A stretch of 64,000 nt of DNA, taken from NCBI GenBank assembly GCA_963837285.1, contig CAWIMS010000001.1, positions 1,178,001-1,242,000 on the forward strand, in the 5' to 3' direction. The notes under the pieces were generated by a model. It saw only the letters and a list, made by a program, of their open reading frames with translations. It ran no database searches and was not told the DNA's origin. The position numbers and the translations under genes were made by a program. Position 1 is the first letter of the stretch. Every line of letters begins with the position of its first letter. Source of the stretch: Planosporangium sp963837285. Its GTDB lineage: Bacteria; Actinomycetota; Actinomycetes; Mycobacteriales; Micromonosporaceae. Positions 55,538-64,000 of this stretch are shown piece by piece.

Positions 55538-55842
55538 GCCGGGTGGACGATCGTCCGGTACATCGCTTCGATACGCGCCGCGAGCGTGACTTCACCGTCG
55601 GAGAGTGCACCGTCGTCCGGCGTGCAGAGGCGGATCTGGGTGTTGCCATCCTGGCGGCGAACCTGGGGACGCAACTGAAGGGCGTCGGCCACCACTTTGA
55701 TTCGCTCGGTAAGTGCGGCATGCTGCGATTCGTCGAGGGGAAGCGTTCGCTTGAACTCTCGTCCGTCTCGGGTCCAACCGTCGAGCAGGCTCAGGGCGTC
55801 GGTCAAGTAGTCCGTATGGTGCTCGCCCCGTCGAGAGCGCAT
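55534..55842 (-). CDS. pterin-4a-carbinolamine-dehydratase-like protein lacking the catalytic His motif
   Basis: 102 residues from ATG 55842, chosen for the strong GGGAGGTG just upstream. Fold signature: GWTRDGREFKRTLPLDESQ (the usual helix-strand GW..dg..l.R), ERIKVVADALQLRPQVRR, TQIRLCTPDDGALSDGEVTL and AARIEAMYRTI. The catalytic His-His-Pro of true dehydratases is replaced by Leu-Arg-Pro (position about 57), and the final Thr-His is Thr-Pro. Either a structural or regulatory relative (DCoH-like) or a diverged enzyme. Similarity is by eye; a profile search would settle it. Confidence 0.65.
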
Positions 55843-56023
55843 CGCCACCTCCCAGGGCGTCGTTGCCGGCTTGTGGCCGAATCGAGGCCTCCTCGTTGCC
55901 TTTGGTGCCTGCCAGTCTGCTCGGAACCACACGGCGTGTCCACGTCGACAATTCCCCCGTCTCATGCCCTACAGGACGTCGTGTCTCCCCTGAACGGTCA
56001 GACATCTGGCACGCTTGACGGCC

Positions 56024-56437
56024 GTGCACATCGAACGGACTATTCCACGTGTCATCGTTGGCGCAGCCATCATCGCTGATGGTCGGGTACTCGCGTGTGC
56101 CCGTGCCGATCCGCCCGAAATGGCTGGCCGCTGGGAGTTTCCGGGTGGGAAGGTCGAGCCCGGGGAGGACGAGGCGGATGCCCTTGTCCGCGAATGCCTT
56201 GAGGAGCTTGGGGTACGCGTCAGCGTCGGTCCCCGCGTCGGCGCGGATGTGTTGCTGGGCCACGGTGGGGCGGTGCTCAAGGTGTACGCGGCGCGGCTGT
56301 GTGACGGTGACGAACCGCGACTGATCGAACACCAAGCGATGCGCTGGCTCGCGGCGGATGAACTGTCCGATGTGGCGTGGTTGCCGGCCGACGCCCCGAT
56401 CGTGGCCGCGCTGCCGCCGCTGTTGGACGGCTCCTGA
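56024..56437 (+). CDS. Nudix hydrolase, MutT/(d)NTP pyrophosphohydrolase type
   Basis: 137 residues from GTG 56024 (TTG 56015 would add three). The Nudix box runs from GGKVEPGE through RECLEELGV with all conserved positions, preceded by GRWEFPGG. It hydrolyses oxidised or non-canonical nucleoside triphosphates to monophosphates, avoiding mutagenic incorporation. CACGCT lies eight bases before the GTG, a near match to the leaderless pattern. Divergent from the pterin-dehydratase-like gene, followed by element E. Confidence 0.88.
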   Translation: MHIERTIPRVIVGAAIIADGRVLACARADPPEMAGRWEFPGGKVEPGEDEADALVRECLEELGVRVSVGPRVGADVLLGHGGAVLKVYAARLCDGDEPRLIEHQAMRWLAADELSDVAWLPADAPIVAALPPLLDGS

Positions 56438-56439
56438 CC

Positions 56440-56512
56440 GCCACAACTTCCGGGAAACTGTGGCCTCAACCCCATGGTTTGGTCACAACTTCCGGGAAGT
56501 TGTGACGATCAT
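56440..56512. repeat. paired-palindrome element E
   Basis: CACAACTTCCGGGAAACTG, spacer GGCCTCAACCCCATGG, and TCACAACTTCCGGGAAGTTG form the doublet. It starts 2 bp after the Nudix stop and separates it from the co-oriented DUF1990 gene. Confidence 0.88.
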
Positions 56513-56536
56513 GGCGACTGGGGGCACAGTCCTCAT

Positions 56537-57034
56537 ATGACTGAGGTGACCTACCCGGAGGTCGGCGCCACCCGGGGAGACGACCTCCCGGCCGGATACC
56601 GGCACGTCCGGCGGCACGCTCCACTCGGGAGCGGGCCGGACGTGTTCCGTCGCGCCGCCGAGGGCCTGCGTAGCTGGCGGATGCAGCGCGGTGCCGGGCT
56701 GCGGGTGCCCGCGTCGGCCCCGGCCCCAGCCGTCGGCGTCCAGGTGACCTTCCGGGTGGCCGGCCTCCGGATCCCCTGCGAGGTCGTGTGGGTGGTCGAG
56801 GAGGACAGGCGGTACGGGTACGGGTACGGCACGCTGCCCGGGCACCCGGAGAGCGGCGAGGAGGGGTTCGTGGTGTACCTGGACGATGCCGACCAGGTGT
56901 GGCTGGACGTGACCGCGTTCAGCCGGCCGGCGCGCTGGTACACCCGGTTCGGCGGCCTGCTCGCCTGGCTGGCACAGGACCTCGCCACATACCGGTACGT
57001 GGCGACGATGCGCCGGATCGCGACCGGCCCGTAA
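56537..57034 (+). CDS. DUF1990 family protein
   Basis: 165 residues. Signature stretches: TYPEVGATRGDDLPAGYRHV, GPDVFRRAAEGLRSWRMQRG, CEVVWVVEEDRRYGYGYGTL, HPESGEEGFVVYLDDADQVW and FSRPARWYTRFGG. Family function is unknown; lipid-binding or envelope-related roles have been proposed for the similar SRPBCC-like fold. CACAGT lies six bases before the ATG. It converges on sdhB with a 65-bp inverted repeat between. Confidence 0.85.
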   Translation: MTEVTYPEVGATRGDDLPAGYRHVRRHAPLGSGPDVFRRAAEGLRSWRMQRGAGLRVPASAPAPAVGVQVTFRVAGLRIPCEVVWVVEEDRRYGYGYGTLPGHPESGEEGFVVYLDDADQVWLDVTAFSRPARWYTRFGGLLAWLAQDLATYRYVATMRRIATGP

Positions 57035-57039
57035 CGTAA

Positions 57040-57104
57040 ATCGACGTTGGCCTATCTAGTACCAAATCCGTCGCCTGGATGGGACTAGATAGACCAACGT
57101 CGAT
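57040..57104. terminator. 65-bp long-stem inverted repeat between convergent genes
   Basis: ATCGACGTTGGCCTATCTAG on the left and CTAGATAGACCAACGTCGAT on the right are complementary except for one base pair, around a 23-base loop. It starts 5 bp after the DUF1990 stop and ends 8 bp from the sdhB stop, so it can act on both genes. Confidence 0.7.
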
Positions 57105-57111
57105 CTGAAGC

Positions 57112-58158
57112 TCAGTGCCCCTCGGGGTCCGTCGGGTGCTGGTACGTGATGTCCTGCACCGGCATCGGGAACTCGACATCGTCTCCGAACGGGGAAGACG
57201 CCCCGGCGAACTCCGAGGTCGCCTCTGTGATCGGCAGCTTGCCGTCAGGCCCGACCGGGGCGGCCTGACCCGGGGTGTCGCGGTGCCAGTTGGTGCTGAT
57301 CTCGCCCTGGGCACCGGTCGCCGCGGCCTCTTCCGGCGACGAGGCACCCCTCGCTGCCTGGGCCGAACCCACGCCCGCGGTCGCGTACCCGGCCGGCTTG
57401 TCCAGCTCCTCGCGCCGGAAGATCTTCCGGCCGAGCCAGGTGATCGGATCGTATCGACGGTCGACGACGCGCTCCTTCATCGGGATGATCGCGTTATCCG
57501 TGATCTTGATGTGCTCGGGGCAGACCTCGGTGCAGCACTTCGTGATGTTGCAGTACCCGATGCCCTGCTCCTCAACCGCCATGTCCTTGCGGTCCGTCCG
57601 CGCGTCGAGCGGGTGCATGTCCAGCTCGGCGGCCCGGATGAAGAACCGCGGCCCGGAGAAGGCCGGCTTGTTGTCGTCGTGGTCGCGGATGACGTGGCAG
57701 ACGTTCTGGCACAGGAAGCACTCGATGCACTTGCGGAACTCCTGCGAGCGCTCCACGTCGACCTGCTGCATCCGGTACTCGCCGGGCGCGAGGCCGGGCG
57801 GTGGGGCGAACGCCGGCAGCTCGCGCGCCTTCTCGTAGTTGAAGGACACGTCGGTGACCAGGTCGCGGATCACCGGGAAGGTGCGGATCGGGGTGACCGT
57901 GACCGTCTCGGTCTCCTCGAACGTCGACATCCGGGTCATGCAGCCCAGCCGTGGCTTGCCGTTGATCTCCATCGAACAGGAGCCGCACTTGCCGGCCTTG
58001 CAGTTCCACCGCACGGCGAGGTCGGGGGTCTGGGTCGCCTGGAGCCGGTGGATGACGTCGAGGACGACCTCGCCCTCGTTGACTTCGACCTGGTAGTCCT
58101 CGAGCTGGCCGCCGGCGTCGTCGCCGCGCCAGACCCGGAAGTGGCGCTTCTCGCCCAT
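57112..58158 (-). CDS. sdhB: succinate dehydrogenase/fumarate reductase iron-sulfur subunit
   Basis: 348 residues from ATG 58158, one base after the sdhA stop. [2Fe-2S] cysteines in RWNCKAGKCGSCSMEINGK and GCM; [3Fe-4S]/[4Fe-4S] cysteines in KCIECFLCQNVCHV and CNITKCCTEVCPEHI. Electrons pass from SdhA FAD through these clusters to quinone. The C-terminal 95 residues after REELDKPAG are a hydrophilic Ala/Gly/Pro tail not needed in other SdhB proteins, which are about 250 residues long. An extra in-frame GTG at 58167 is possible. Confidence 0.95.
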   Translation of the reverse strand: MGEKRHFRVWRGDDAGGQLEDYQVEVNEGEVVLDVIHRLQATQTPDLAVRWNCKAGKCGSCSMEINGKPRLGCMTRMSTFEETETVTVTPIRTFPVIRDLVTDVSFNYEKARELPAFAPPPGLAPGEYRMQQVDVERSQEFRKCIECFLCQNVCHVIRDHDDNKPAFSGPRFFIRAAELDMHPLDARTDRKDMAVEEQGIGYCNITKCCTEVCPEHIKITDNAIIPMKERVVDRRYDPITWLGRKIFRREELDKPAGYATAGVGSAQAARGASSPEEAAATGAQGEISTNWHRDTPGQAAPVGPDGKLPITEATSEFAGASSPFGDDVEFPMPVQDITYQHPTDPEGH

Positions 58159-58159
58159 C

Positions 58160-60086
58160 TCAGGCACCGTCCTTGTCCGCGGCGGCAGGGCGCTCGGTGC
58201 CCGGCACGTCGATCTTCGCCAGCTCTTCCTCGGTGAGGTACTTGCTCAGCTCGACCGGGTCGAAGAGGGCGACCAGGTCGGCCCGCATCTCGGGCAACGG
58301 CTTGCGGGCCAGCCGCACGTCCTCGCCGTCGATGGAGCAGACCAGGTTGACCCGGCGCCACTCGGGATCCATCTTCGGGAAGTCCTCGCGGGTGTGGCCG
58401 CCGCGCGACTCCTCGCGCTCCAGGGCGGCCTTGGCCGTGCACTCCGACACCGTGAGCATGTTGCGCAGGTCGAGGGCCAGGTGCCAACCCGGGTTGTACC
58501 GGCGGCCACCGCCGACGCCGACCTTCCGGACCCGCTCCTTCAGCTCGGTGAGCCGGCCCAGCGACTCCTCCAGCTCACCCTTGCGCCGGATGATGCCGAC
58601 CAGGTCGTTCATCGTCTGCTGCAGCTCGCTGTGCAAGGTGTACGGGTTCTCGCCGCCGTCGCCCCGGTTGAGCGGCGCGAGCGCGGTCTCCACGGCGGCG
58701 CTCGACAGTCGCCGGGGGACCTTGGTCCGCTTGACGGTGTTGCTGGCGTGGCGGGCCGCGTACTCACCCGCGCGCTTGCCGAACACCAGCAGGTCGGAGA
58801 GCGAGTTGCCGCCGAGCCGGTTGGAGCCGTGCATGCCGCCGGAGACCTCGCCGGCCGCGAACAGGCCGGGCACCGCCGCGGCGGCGGTGTCCGGGTCGAC
58901 CTCGACGCCGCCCATCACGTAGTGGCAGGTCGGCCCGACCTCCATCGGAGCAGCGGTGATGTCGACGTCGGCCAGCTCCTTGAACTGGTGGTGCATCGAC
59001 GGCAGCCGCCGGATGATCTCCTCGGCCGGGAGCCGGGTGGACACGTCCAGGAACACGCCGCCGGCCGGCGTGCCCCGGCCCGCCTTGACCTCGTTGTTGA
59101 TCGCCCGGGCGACCTCGTCACGGGGCAGCAGCTCCGGCGGGCGGCGGTTGTTGTCCGGGTCGGTGTACCAGCGGTCGGCCTCTTCCTCGGTCTCCGCGTA
59201 CTGCTTGCGGAAGACGTCGGGGACGTAGTTGAACATGAACCGCTTGCTCTCGGAGTTGCGCAGCACGCCGCCGTCGCCGCGGACCGACTCGGTGACCAGG
59301 ATGCCCTTGACCGACGGCGGCCAGACCATGCCGGTCGGGTGGAACTGGAGGAACTCCATGTTGATCAGCGTCGCGCCGGCCCGCAGCGCGAGCGCGTGGC
59401 CGTCGCCGGTGTACTCCCAGGAGTTCGAGGTGACCTTGTAGGACTTGCCGACGCCGCCGGTGGCCAGCACGATCGCCGGCGCCTCGAACAGCAGGAACTC
59501 GCCGGTCTCCCGGTAGTAGCCGAACGCGCCGGCGATCCGGCCGCCCTCGACGAACAGCTCGGTGATCGTGGTCTCGGCGAAGACCCGGATCCGCGACGTC
59601 GTAGTCGCCGGTGGCCGCGTAGTCCTCCTGCTGGAGCGAGACGATCTTCTGCTGGAGCGTGCGGATCAGCTCCAGGCCGGTGCGGTCGCCGACGTGCGCA
59701 AGGCGGGGGTACTCGTGGCCGCCGAAGTTGCGCTGCGAGATCTTGCCGTCCTTGGTGCGGTCGAACAGCGCACCGTAGGTCTCCAGCTCCCAGATCCGGT
59801 CCGGCGCCTCCTTGGCGTGCAGCTCGGCCATCCGGAAGTTGTTGAGGAACTTGCCGCCGCGCATGGTGTCGCGGAAGTGGACCATCCAGTTGTCGTTCGA
59901 GTTGACGTTGCCCATCGCGGCCGCCGCGCCGCCCTCGGCCATGACCGTGTGCGCCTTGCCGAACAGCGACTTCGAGATGATCGCCGTCTTCTTGCCGGCC
60001 AGCCGGGCCTCGATCGCCGCCCGCAGGCCGGCGCCGCCGGCGCCGATCACGACGACGTCGTACGAGTGTCGCTCGATGTTTGTCAT
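58160..60086 (-). CDS. sdhA: succinate dehydrogenase/fumarate reductase flavoprotein subunit, one insertion
   Basis: About 642 residues. FAD-binding GAGGAGLRAAIEARLAGKK; the flavin-linking His region GGHEYPRLAHVGDRTG; active-site MEFLQFHPTGM, MHGSNRLGGNSLSDLLVFG and VMGGVEVDPDT. One extra base near 59585 (between ATGDYD and RIRVFAETTI) splits the gene; both halves are otherwise intact. Oxidises succinate to fumarate in the TCA cycle; this Sdh type works with a single membrane subunit. Begins 11 bp after sdhC. Confidence 0.94.
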
Positions 60087-60097
60087 TGGAGATTGCC

Positions 60098-60908
60098 TCA
60101 GTTGATGAAGCGCAGGTCGGAGAACCAGTGCGCCGACACGGCCATGACGTAGCATCGGTCAGCACCAGCGTGCCGAGGGTGATCCAGGCCAGCTGCATGT
60201 GCCTGGCGTTGAGCTTCGAGACGAAACCTCCAGGCCCGGTAGCGGAGGGGATGCTTGGAGAAGTGCTTGAGCCGGCCGCCGACGATGTGCCGGCAGGAGT
60301 GGCAGGACACCGTGTACGCCCAGAGCATCACCACGTTGACCAGCAGGATGATGTTGCCGAGACCGAAGCCGAAGCCCTCGGGGGCTGTGGAACGCGCGGA
60401 TCGCGTCCCAGGTGTTGATCAGCGAGATCAGCACGGCGGCGTAGAAGAAGTACCGGTGGGCGTTCTGGAAGATCAGCGGGAACCGGGTCTCGCCGGTGTA
60501 CTTCTGGTGGCCGTCGGGCACCGCGCAGGCCGGCGGCGACGCCCAGAACGAGCGGTAGTAGGCCTTCCGGTAGTAGTAGCAGGTGAGCCGGAACAGCAGC
60601 AGGAACGGCAGGCGTGATCGCGGCGTACGGGATGATCGCGCCAGCCCGGCAGGAACCGGCCGAACTCGGCGGCGTCCGGCGCGCAGCCCGTCGACACGCA
60701 CGGCGAATAGAACGGCGTGAGGTAGTGGTAGTCGCCGACCCAGTACCACTTCTGCATGAACGCGCGGACCGTGGCGTAGTGCCACCCAGATCACCAACAG
60801 GGTCACCGTCAGCAGCGGCGCAAACCACCATCGGTCGGTGCGCAACGTCTTCGCCGCGATCGCGGCGCGCGGGCGAGCTTCACCCGGCCTGGTTGCCGTC
60901 GTCGTCAT
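60098..60908 (-). CDS. sdhC: succinate dehydrogenase membrane (cytochrome b-type) subunit, several insertions
   Basis: About 268 residues when corrected, starting MTTTATRPGEARPR at ATG 60908 and ending SAHWFSDLRFIN. Membrane helices include FAPLLTVTLLVIWVALR, YAAVLISLINTWDAIRAFHS and VNVVMLWAYTVSCHSCRHIV, with His residues for haem. PFYSPCVSTGCAPDAAEFG and PACAVPDGHQKYTGETRFPL match the actinobacterial single-subunit anchor. Extra bases near 60785, 60642, 60613, 60381, 60227 and 60155 break the frame. First gene of sdhCAB. Confidence 0.85.
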
Positions 60909-61132
60909 CCTCGGTTCGCTCCCTGGCGGGCTCAATGATGTATCTCGTTGTCGTCAGTTTGCCGTCAAGCGCCCGGCAAGACGGCTGAACTGCACAGATA
61001 ATCACCGACCCGCCGCGAGCGCGTACGCGCCGGTGCACACGTTACGCCCGGTCTGGCGGCGGACGTGCGGGGGGAGAGTCTTGCGGGTGAAAGTGCCGTT
61101 ACGAAAGCCCCAATGTCACATTCGCCGCTTCA

Positions 61133-61148
61133 TGTGCACAACGTCACT
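61133..61148. promoter_or_regulatory. CRP-like site upstream of sdhCAB
   Basis: TGTGC-ACAACG-TCACT matches TGTGA-N6-TCACA at eight of ten positions, and shares the TGTGC half-site with the pckG site. It lies 225 bp before the sdhC ATG. Weak evidence alone. Confidence 0.3.
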
Positions 61149-61175
61149 TCACCGCCACCCGCCAAGAGCGGCCCT

Positions 61176-61256
61176 CAAGATCGGCACAATTTCCGGCAAA
61201 TTGTGGCCTCAGCGGGGGTCTGAGGCAACAACTTCCGGGATGTTGTGCCGATCTTG
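61176..61256. repeat. paired-palindrome element F
   Basis: CAAGATCGGCACAATTTCC and GGATGTTGTGCCGATCTTG form the outer arms with two internal mismatches; inside, CCTCAGCGGGGGTCTGAGG is self-complementary. It lies 12 bp beyond the pmbA stop, before the sdh promoter region. Confidence 0.88.
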
Positions 61257-61268
61257 GCGGGCGCATGG

Positions 61269-62669
61269 TCAGCCGGACGCGCCTCCGGTGAAGTTCCAGG
61301 ACGCCAGGTGCAGCGCCGGGGCGGCGAACGACCGAGGCCCCAGTCGGCCGGCTGGGCCACCAGGTGCGCTGCCGACGCCGAGCACCGCACCCGGGGCCAG
61401 CGCCTGCGGGTACGACTGGGTGAACCGGAAGTTCTGCACCGGCCTGGTGATCTCGCCGTTCTCGATCAGCCACACCCCGTTGCGGGTGAGGCCGGTGACG
61501 ACGAGCGGCCGCGGGTCGAGCACCCGGGTGTACCAGAAGTCGGTGACCAGCAGGCCGCGGCTGACCCCGGCGACCAGGGCGGCGACGGAGGAGTCGGCGG
61601 CCGGGCCGGCCGGTCTCGCGTACCGGATCGGCCGAGTCGGTGGGCAGCAGGCTGGACCGACAGCCGGGATCGGGCCCCAGGTGCGTCCGCCGGCGAACGC
61701 GTGGCCGGTCGACCGGGCCCCGGCTCTGCGCGGCGGTCCGCCGGTCGTGCGCGACGGCCGGGTCACGCCCGGCGTCGACCAGGTCGAGCCGGCGCTTCGG
61801 GGTGCCTTCGGCGTCGAACGGCAGGCCGATCGCGCCGGGCGCGGCCAGTCGTCCACCAGCGTCACCGGCGGGATCGAACTGCTGGCCGCCCAGCTCGACG
61901 AAGGACCGCCGCTCGTTGACGGCCTTGCCGTTGAAGCCGTAGAGCGCGAGGTTGCTGCAGCACGTCGGCGACCGCGTCGGCTCCAGCACCACCTCGTAGC
62001 GCCCGGGCGGCAGCTCGACCGGGTCGGCGCCGGCCCGCGCCTTGGCCGCCGCCCGGGCGCCGAGCACGGCGCCGTCGAGGTCGGCCAGCCGGGGCGACGC
62101 GAGCCGGGCCACGCCGTCGGAGGTGGGGGTACGGGCGATGCCGTCCATCGCCGCCTCGGTCGCCGCGCCGGCCAGCGACTGGCCGGCCGAGTTGGCGAAC
62201 GCGGCACGTCGGCGTACGAGGTCCGGCAGTAGCCGGCGGTGGCCAGCCCGCCGGCCGCGTCGACGAAGGCGCGCACCCGGGCGGCCCGCTCGTCCGGCGT
62301 CGGCCGCGCGCGGTGGCCTCGTCGACGTTGCCCGGCTGACCGTCGACGGGGTCGGGCGGGGTCGAGCCCGGGCCAGCTCGGGTCGGGCGGGCTGAGCCGG
62401 GCGGCGGCGATCGTGCGCTCGACCAGCGTCGCGCAGCCCGTCGCCGAGCACGGGTGCTCGACCCCGTCGCGGTCCGGCCGTCGAGGTGCAGCCGCAGCCG
62501 TACCCGCGTGGTCGCGTCGGCGACGTTCTGGTGGATGTACGAGTTGGCGAACCGGGTCAGCGCCTGGTCCTGCGCGGGCGACCAGGACCTCGGCCTCGGC
62601 GTCCGGGCCGGCCGACGCGCGGACCAGATCGAGCACGCTGCCGGCCACGTCCAGCTCGGTTTCCACCAT
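61269..62669 (-). CDS. PmbA/TldE-like metallopeptidase-family subunit, several insertions
   Basis: About 460 residues when corrected, from ATG 62669 (VETELDVAGSVLDLVRAS) to SWNFTGGASG. Recognisable stretches: AEAEVLVARA, RFANSYIHQNVADATTRVRL, LPPGRYEVVLEP, VTDFWYTRVLDPRPLVVTGL and TRNGVWLIENGEITRPVQNF. This is the TldE-like partner, which lacks its own HExxxH. TldD/TldE pairs process small peptides, for example in RiPP maturation or toxin-antitoxin turnover; the substrate here is unknown. The start is five bases after the tldD stop, so they form an operon. Confidence 0.82.
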   Translation of the reverse strand: MVETELDVAGSVLDLVRASAGPDAEAEVLVARAGPGADPVRQLVHPPERRRRDHAGTAAAAPRRPDRDGVEHPCSATGCATLVERTIAAARLSPPDPSWPGLDPARPRRRSAGQRRRGHRARPTPDERAARVRAFVDAAGGLATAGYCRTSYADVPRSPTRPASRWPARRPRRRWTASPVPPPPTAWPGSRRPGWPTSTAPCSAPGRRPRRGPAPTRSSCRPGATRWCWSRRGRRRAAATSRSTASTARPSTSGGPSSSWAASSSIPPVTLVDDWPRPARSACRSTPKAPRSAGSTWSTPGVTRPSRTTGGPPRRAGARSTGHAFAGGRTWGPIPAVGPACCPPTRPIRYARPAGPAADSSVAALVAGVSRGLLVTDFWYTRVLDPRPLVVTGLTRNGVWLIENGEITRPVQNFRFTQSYPQALAPGAVLGVGSAPGGPAGRLGPRSFAAPALHLASWNFTGGASG

Positions 62670-62674
62670 GATCG

Positions 62675-64000
62675 TCACGCCGCTGACCCCCACCCGTACA
62701 TTGGTGAAGCGGGCCGGCGCGGCGGGGTGGCCGGTGTGGCCGACCTGGCCGGGTTGGCCCTTGCCGCAGTTGGGCGTGCCCCAGGCGACCGTTTCCCGGG
62801 ACAGCATGTCCATCGAACGCCAGAACTGCGGGCCGATCCCGGTGTACGTCGGGTTGCGCAGCATCCGGCCGCAGCCGGCCGTTCTTGACCTCCCAGCCGA
62901 TCTCGCAGCCGAACTGGAAGTTGAGCCGCTTGTCGTCGATCGACCAGGAGCGGTTGAGGTCCATGAACACGCCGTCGTCGGTGGCGGCGATGATCTCGTC
63001 GAGGGTGTGCGGACCGGGCTCCAGGCCGACGTTGGTCATCCGGACCATCGGCAGCCGGGCCCACCCGTCGGCGCGCACGCTGCCGGCGTAGTCAGGCCGG
63101 CGACGGCGGCCGAGTCCCGGCCGGCGAGCACGCCGACCCAGGTCCCGTCGCGTACCGCGTCCCGCGTGGCCGGCCGGCGTGCCCTCGTCGTCGTAGCCGA
63201 ACGAGCCGAGCGCGCCCGGGATGGTCGGGTCGATGGTGATGTTCATCAGCTCGGAGCCGTACCGGAGGCTGCCGAGCCGGGCCAGGTCGAGCCAGGAGGT
63301 GCCGGCGTAGGCCGCCTCCCAGCCGAGGATCCGGTCCAGCTCGATGGCGTGCCCGACCGACTCGTGGATCTGCAGCGCCAGCTGCTCGCCGCCGAGGATC
63401 AGCGTGGTCTCGCCCGGCGGGCACAGCGGCGCGGTGAGCAGCGCCCGCGCCTCGTCGGCGATCCGGGCGGCGTGCGCGTCGCAGGTCGAGCTCGTCGACC
63501 AGCTCCCAGCCCCGGGTGCCGTACTGGCCGCGGTACGACGGGTAGGACCGGCGCTGGGTCTCGCCGTCGCCGATCGCGGTGGCCGAGATGCCCGCCGCCG
63601 CACTCGCGGATGTGCTGGTCGATGCGGTGCCCCTCGGAGGAGACGAACCACTTGCGGGTGTCCCAGATCTGGTAGAGCCCCTCGGCGAGGTCGGCGCCCG
63701 TGCTCGTGGCCGTCGGCGGTGGCGCCGGCCAGCAGGTCGCCCTTGTCCGACAGCGGCACGCCGAGCGGGTCGATCTCGCAGGCGCTGGCCCAGGAGCCGG
63801 TGCTGGCGGTCGCCGGGACCAGGTCGACGGCCGGTCCTGGGACGCCGGCGCTGGCCTGGGCGATCCGGTCGCGGCTCGCTGGCCGGCCGCGCCGCGCGGC
63901 GGCGGCGGACAGATCGGGCACGGCGAAGAAGCCCCAGCTCGACCCGACCAGCGCGCGGACGCCGATGCCGGCGTTCTCGTCCTGGGTCAGCTCCTCGATC
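62675..64000 (-). CDS. TldD-like metalloprotease, 5' end outside window, several insertions
   Basis: The minus-strand frame enters at the window edge with EELTQDENAGIGVRALVGSS and WGFFAVPDLSAAAAR, the N-terminal TldD fold. The zinc motif HExxxH is in ALQIHESVGHAIELDRILGW. Later PTIPGALGSFGYDDEGTPAG and ATDDGVFMDLNRSWSIDDKR follow, ending NCGKGQPGQVGHTGHPA and TNVRVGVS. Extra bases (near 63710, 63595, 63480, 63165, 63090 and 62870) break the frame. The stop is inferred to be TGA at 62677-62675, because one extra base near 62682 now reads the gene straight into pmbA. Catalytic subunit of the TldD/TldE complex. Confidence 0.82.

Larger units (their letters stand above)
60909..61268. other. 360-bp intergenic region: sdh promoter region plus element F
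   Basis: No coding sequence supported. It contains a CRP-like site (61133-61148), an AATGTCACATT palindrome near 61111 and element F. The segment 60909-61080 shows TATCTCGTTGTCG-type AT-richer sequence, but no promoter I can fix. Confidence 0.6.

Overview
The window is high-GC (about 70 percent) actinobacterial chromosome. GTG starts are frequent. The gene set includes an acyl-CoA carboxylase with an epsilon subunit, a GTP-dependent PEP carboxykinase, a class II FBPase, an AfsR/SARP-type regulator, a PknB-like kinase, GtrA proteins, a DUF4245 protein and an actinobacterial three-subunit succinate dehydrogenase. The content and order (glpX, DUF4245, xseB, xseA, ispH, rmuC, ychF) look most like Micromonosporaceae. 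That family-level placement is an inference from remembered gene neighbourhoods, not from a search. I see no rRNA, no convincing tRNA, no CRISPR, no insertion sequence and no prophage.

Layout. 0-13 kb: end of an MFS transporter, an O-methyltransferase, maf and accE, a surface protein and a repeat-rich Ser/Thr kinase lying between accE and its partner accD/pccB, an AbiEi/DUF559 protein, birA, a PH-domain protein, a MaoC protein and two gtrA genes. 13-21 kb: pckG, a cis-prenyltransferase, otsB, a PIN-PhoH protein, a lytic-transglycosylase-like protein behind a structured leader, a rhomboid protease and a ferredoxin-NADP reductase. 21-28 kb: accessory regulation (AfsR-like protein, GNAT, CGNR, TetR with its target oxidoreductase) and glpX. 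28-44 kb: DUF4245, xseBA, ispH, rmuC, a third gtrA, valS, a heterodimeric ABC exporter and an alkylation-repair pair (alkA-ogt). 44-54 kb: a tightly overlapped minus-strand glycan assembly locus (FkbM methyltransferase, 1220-residue membrane protein, GT2, GT4, flippase-GT2 fusion), then a polytopic membrane protein. 54-64 kb: ychF, a pterin-dehydratase-like protein, Nudix, DUF1990, sdhCAB and pmbA/tldD.

Functional threads. Central carbon metabolism (pckG, glpX, sdhCAB, acyl-CoA carboxylase with birA for biotinylation) sits among envelope functions (prenyl carrier synthesis, GtrA proteins, glycan locus, surface protein, transglycosylase). Many genes have a TANNNT hexamer exactly 6-8 bases before the start codon, which suggests leaderless transcription.

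Two window-wide observations stand out. First, a roughly 75-bp family of paired palindromes built on ACAACTTCCGGGAAGTTGT occurs six times, each time within about 26 bp of a gene's stop codon; it looks like an undescribed REP/BIME-type or terminator family. Second, many conserved housekeeping genes between about 28.9 and 39.4 kb and between about 59.5 and 64 kb are broken by one-base indels, mostly insertions. Their density in essential genes argues for consensus sequence errors rather than real pseudogenes. I give those genes whole-gene coordinates.
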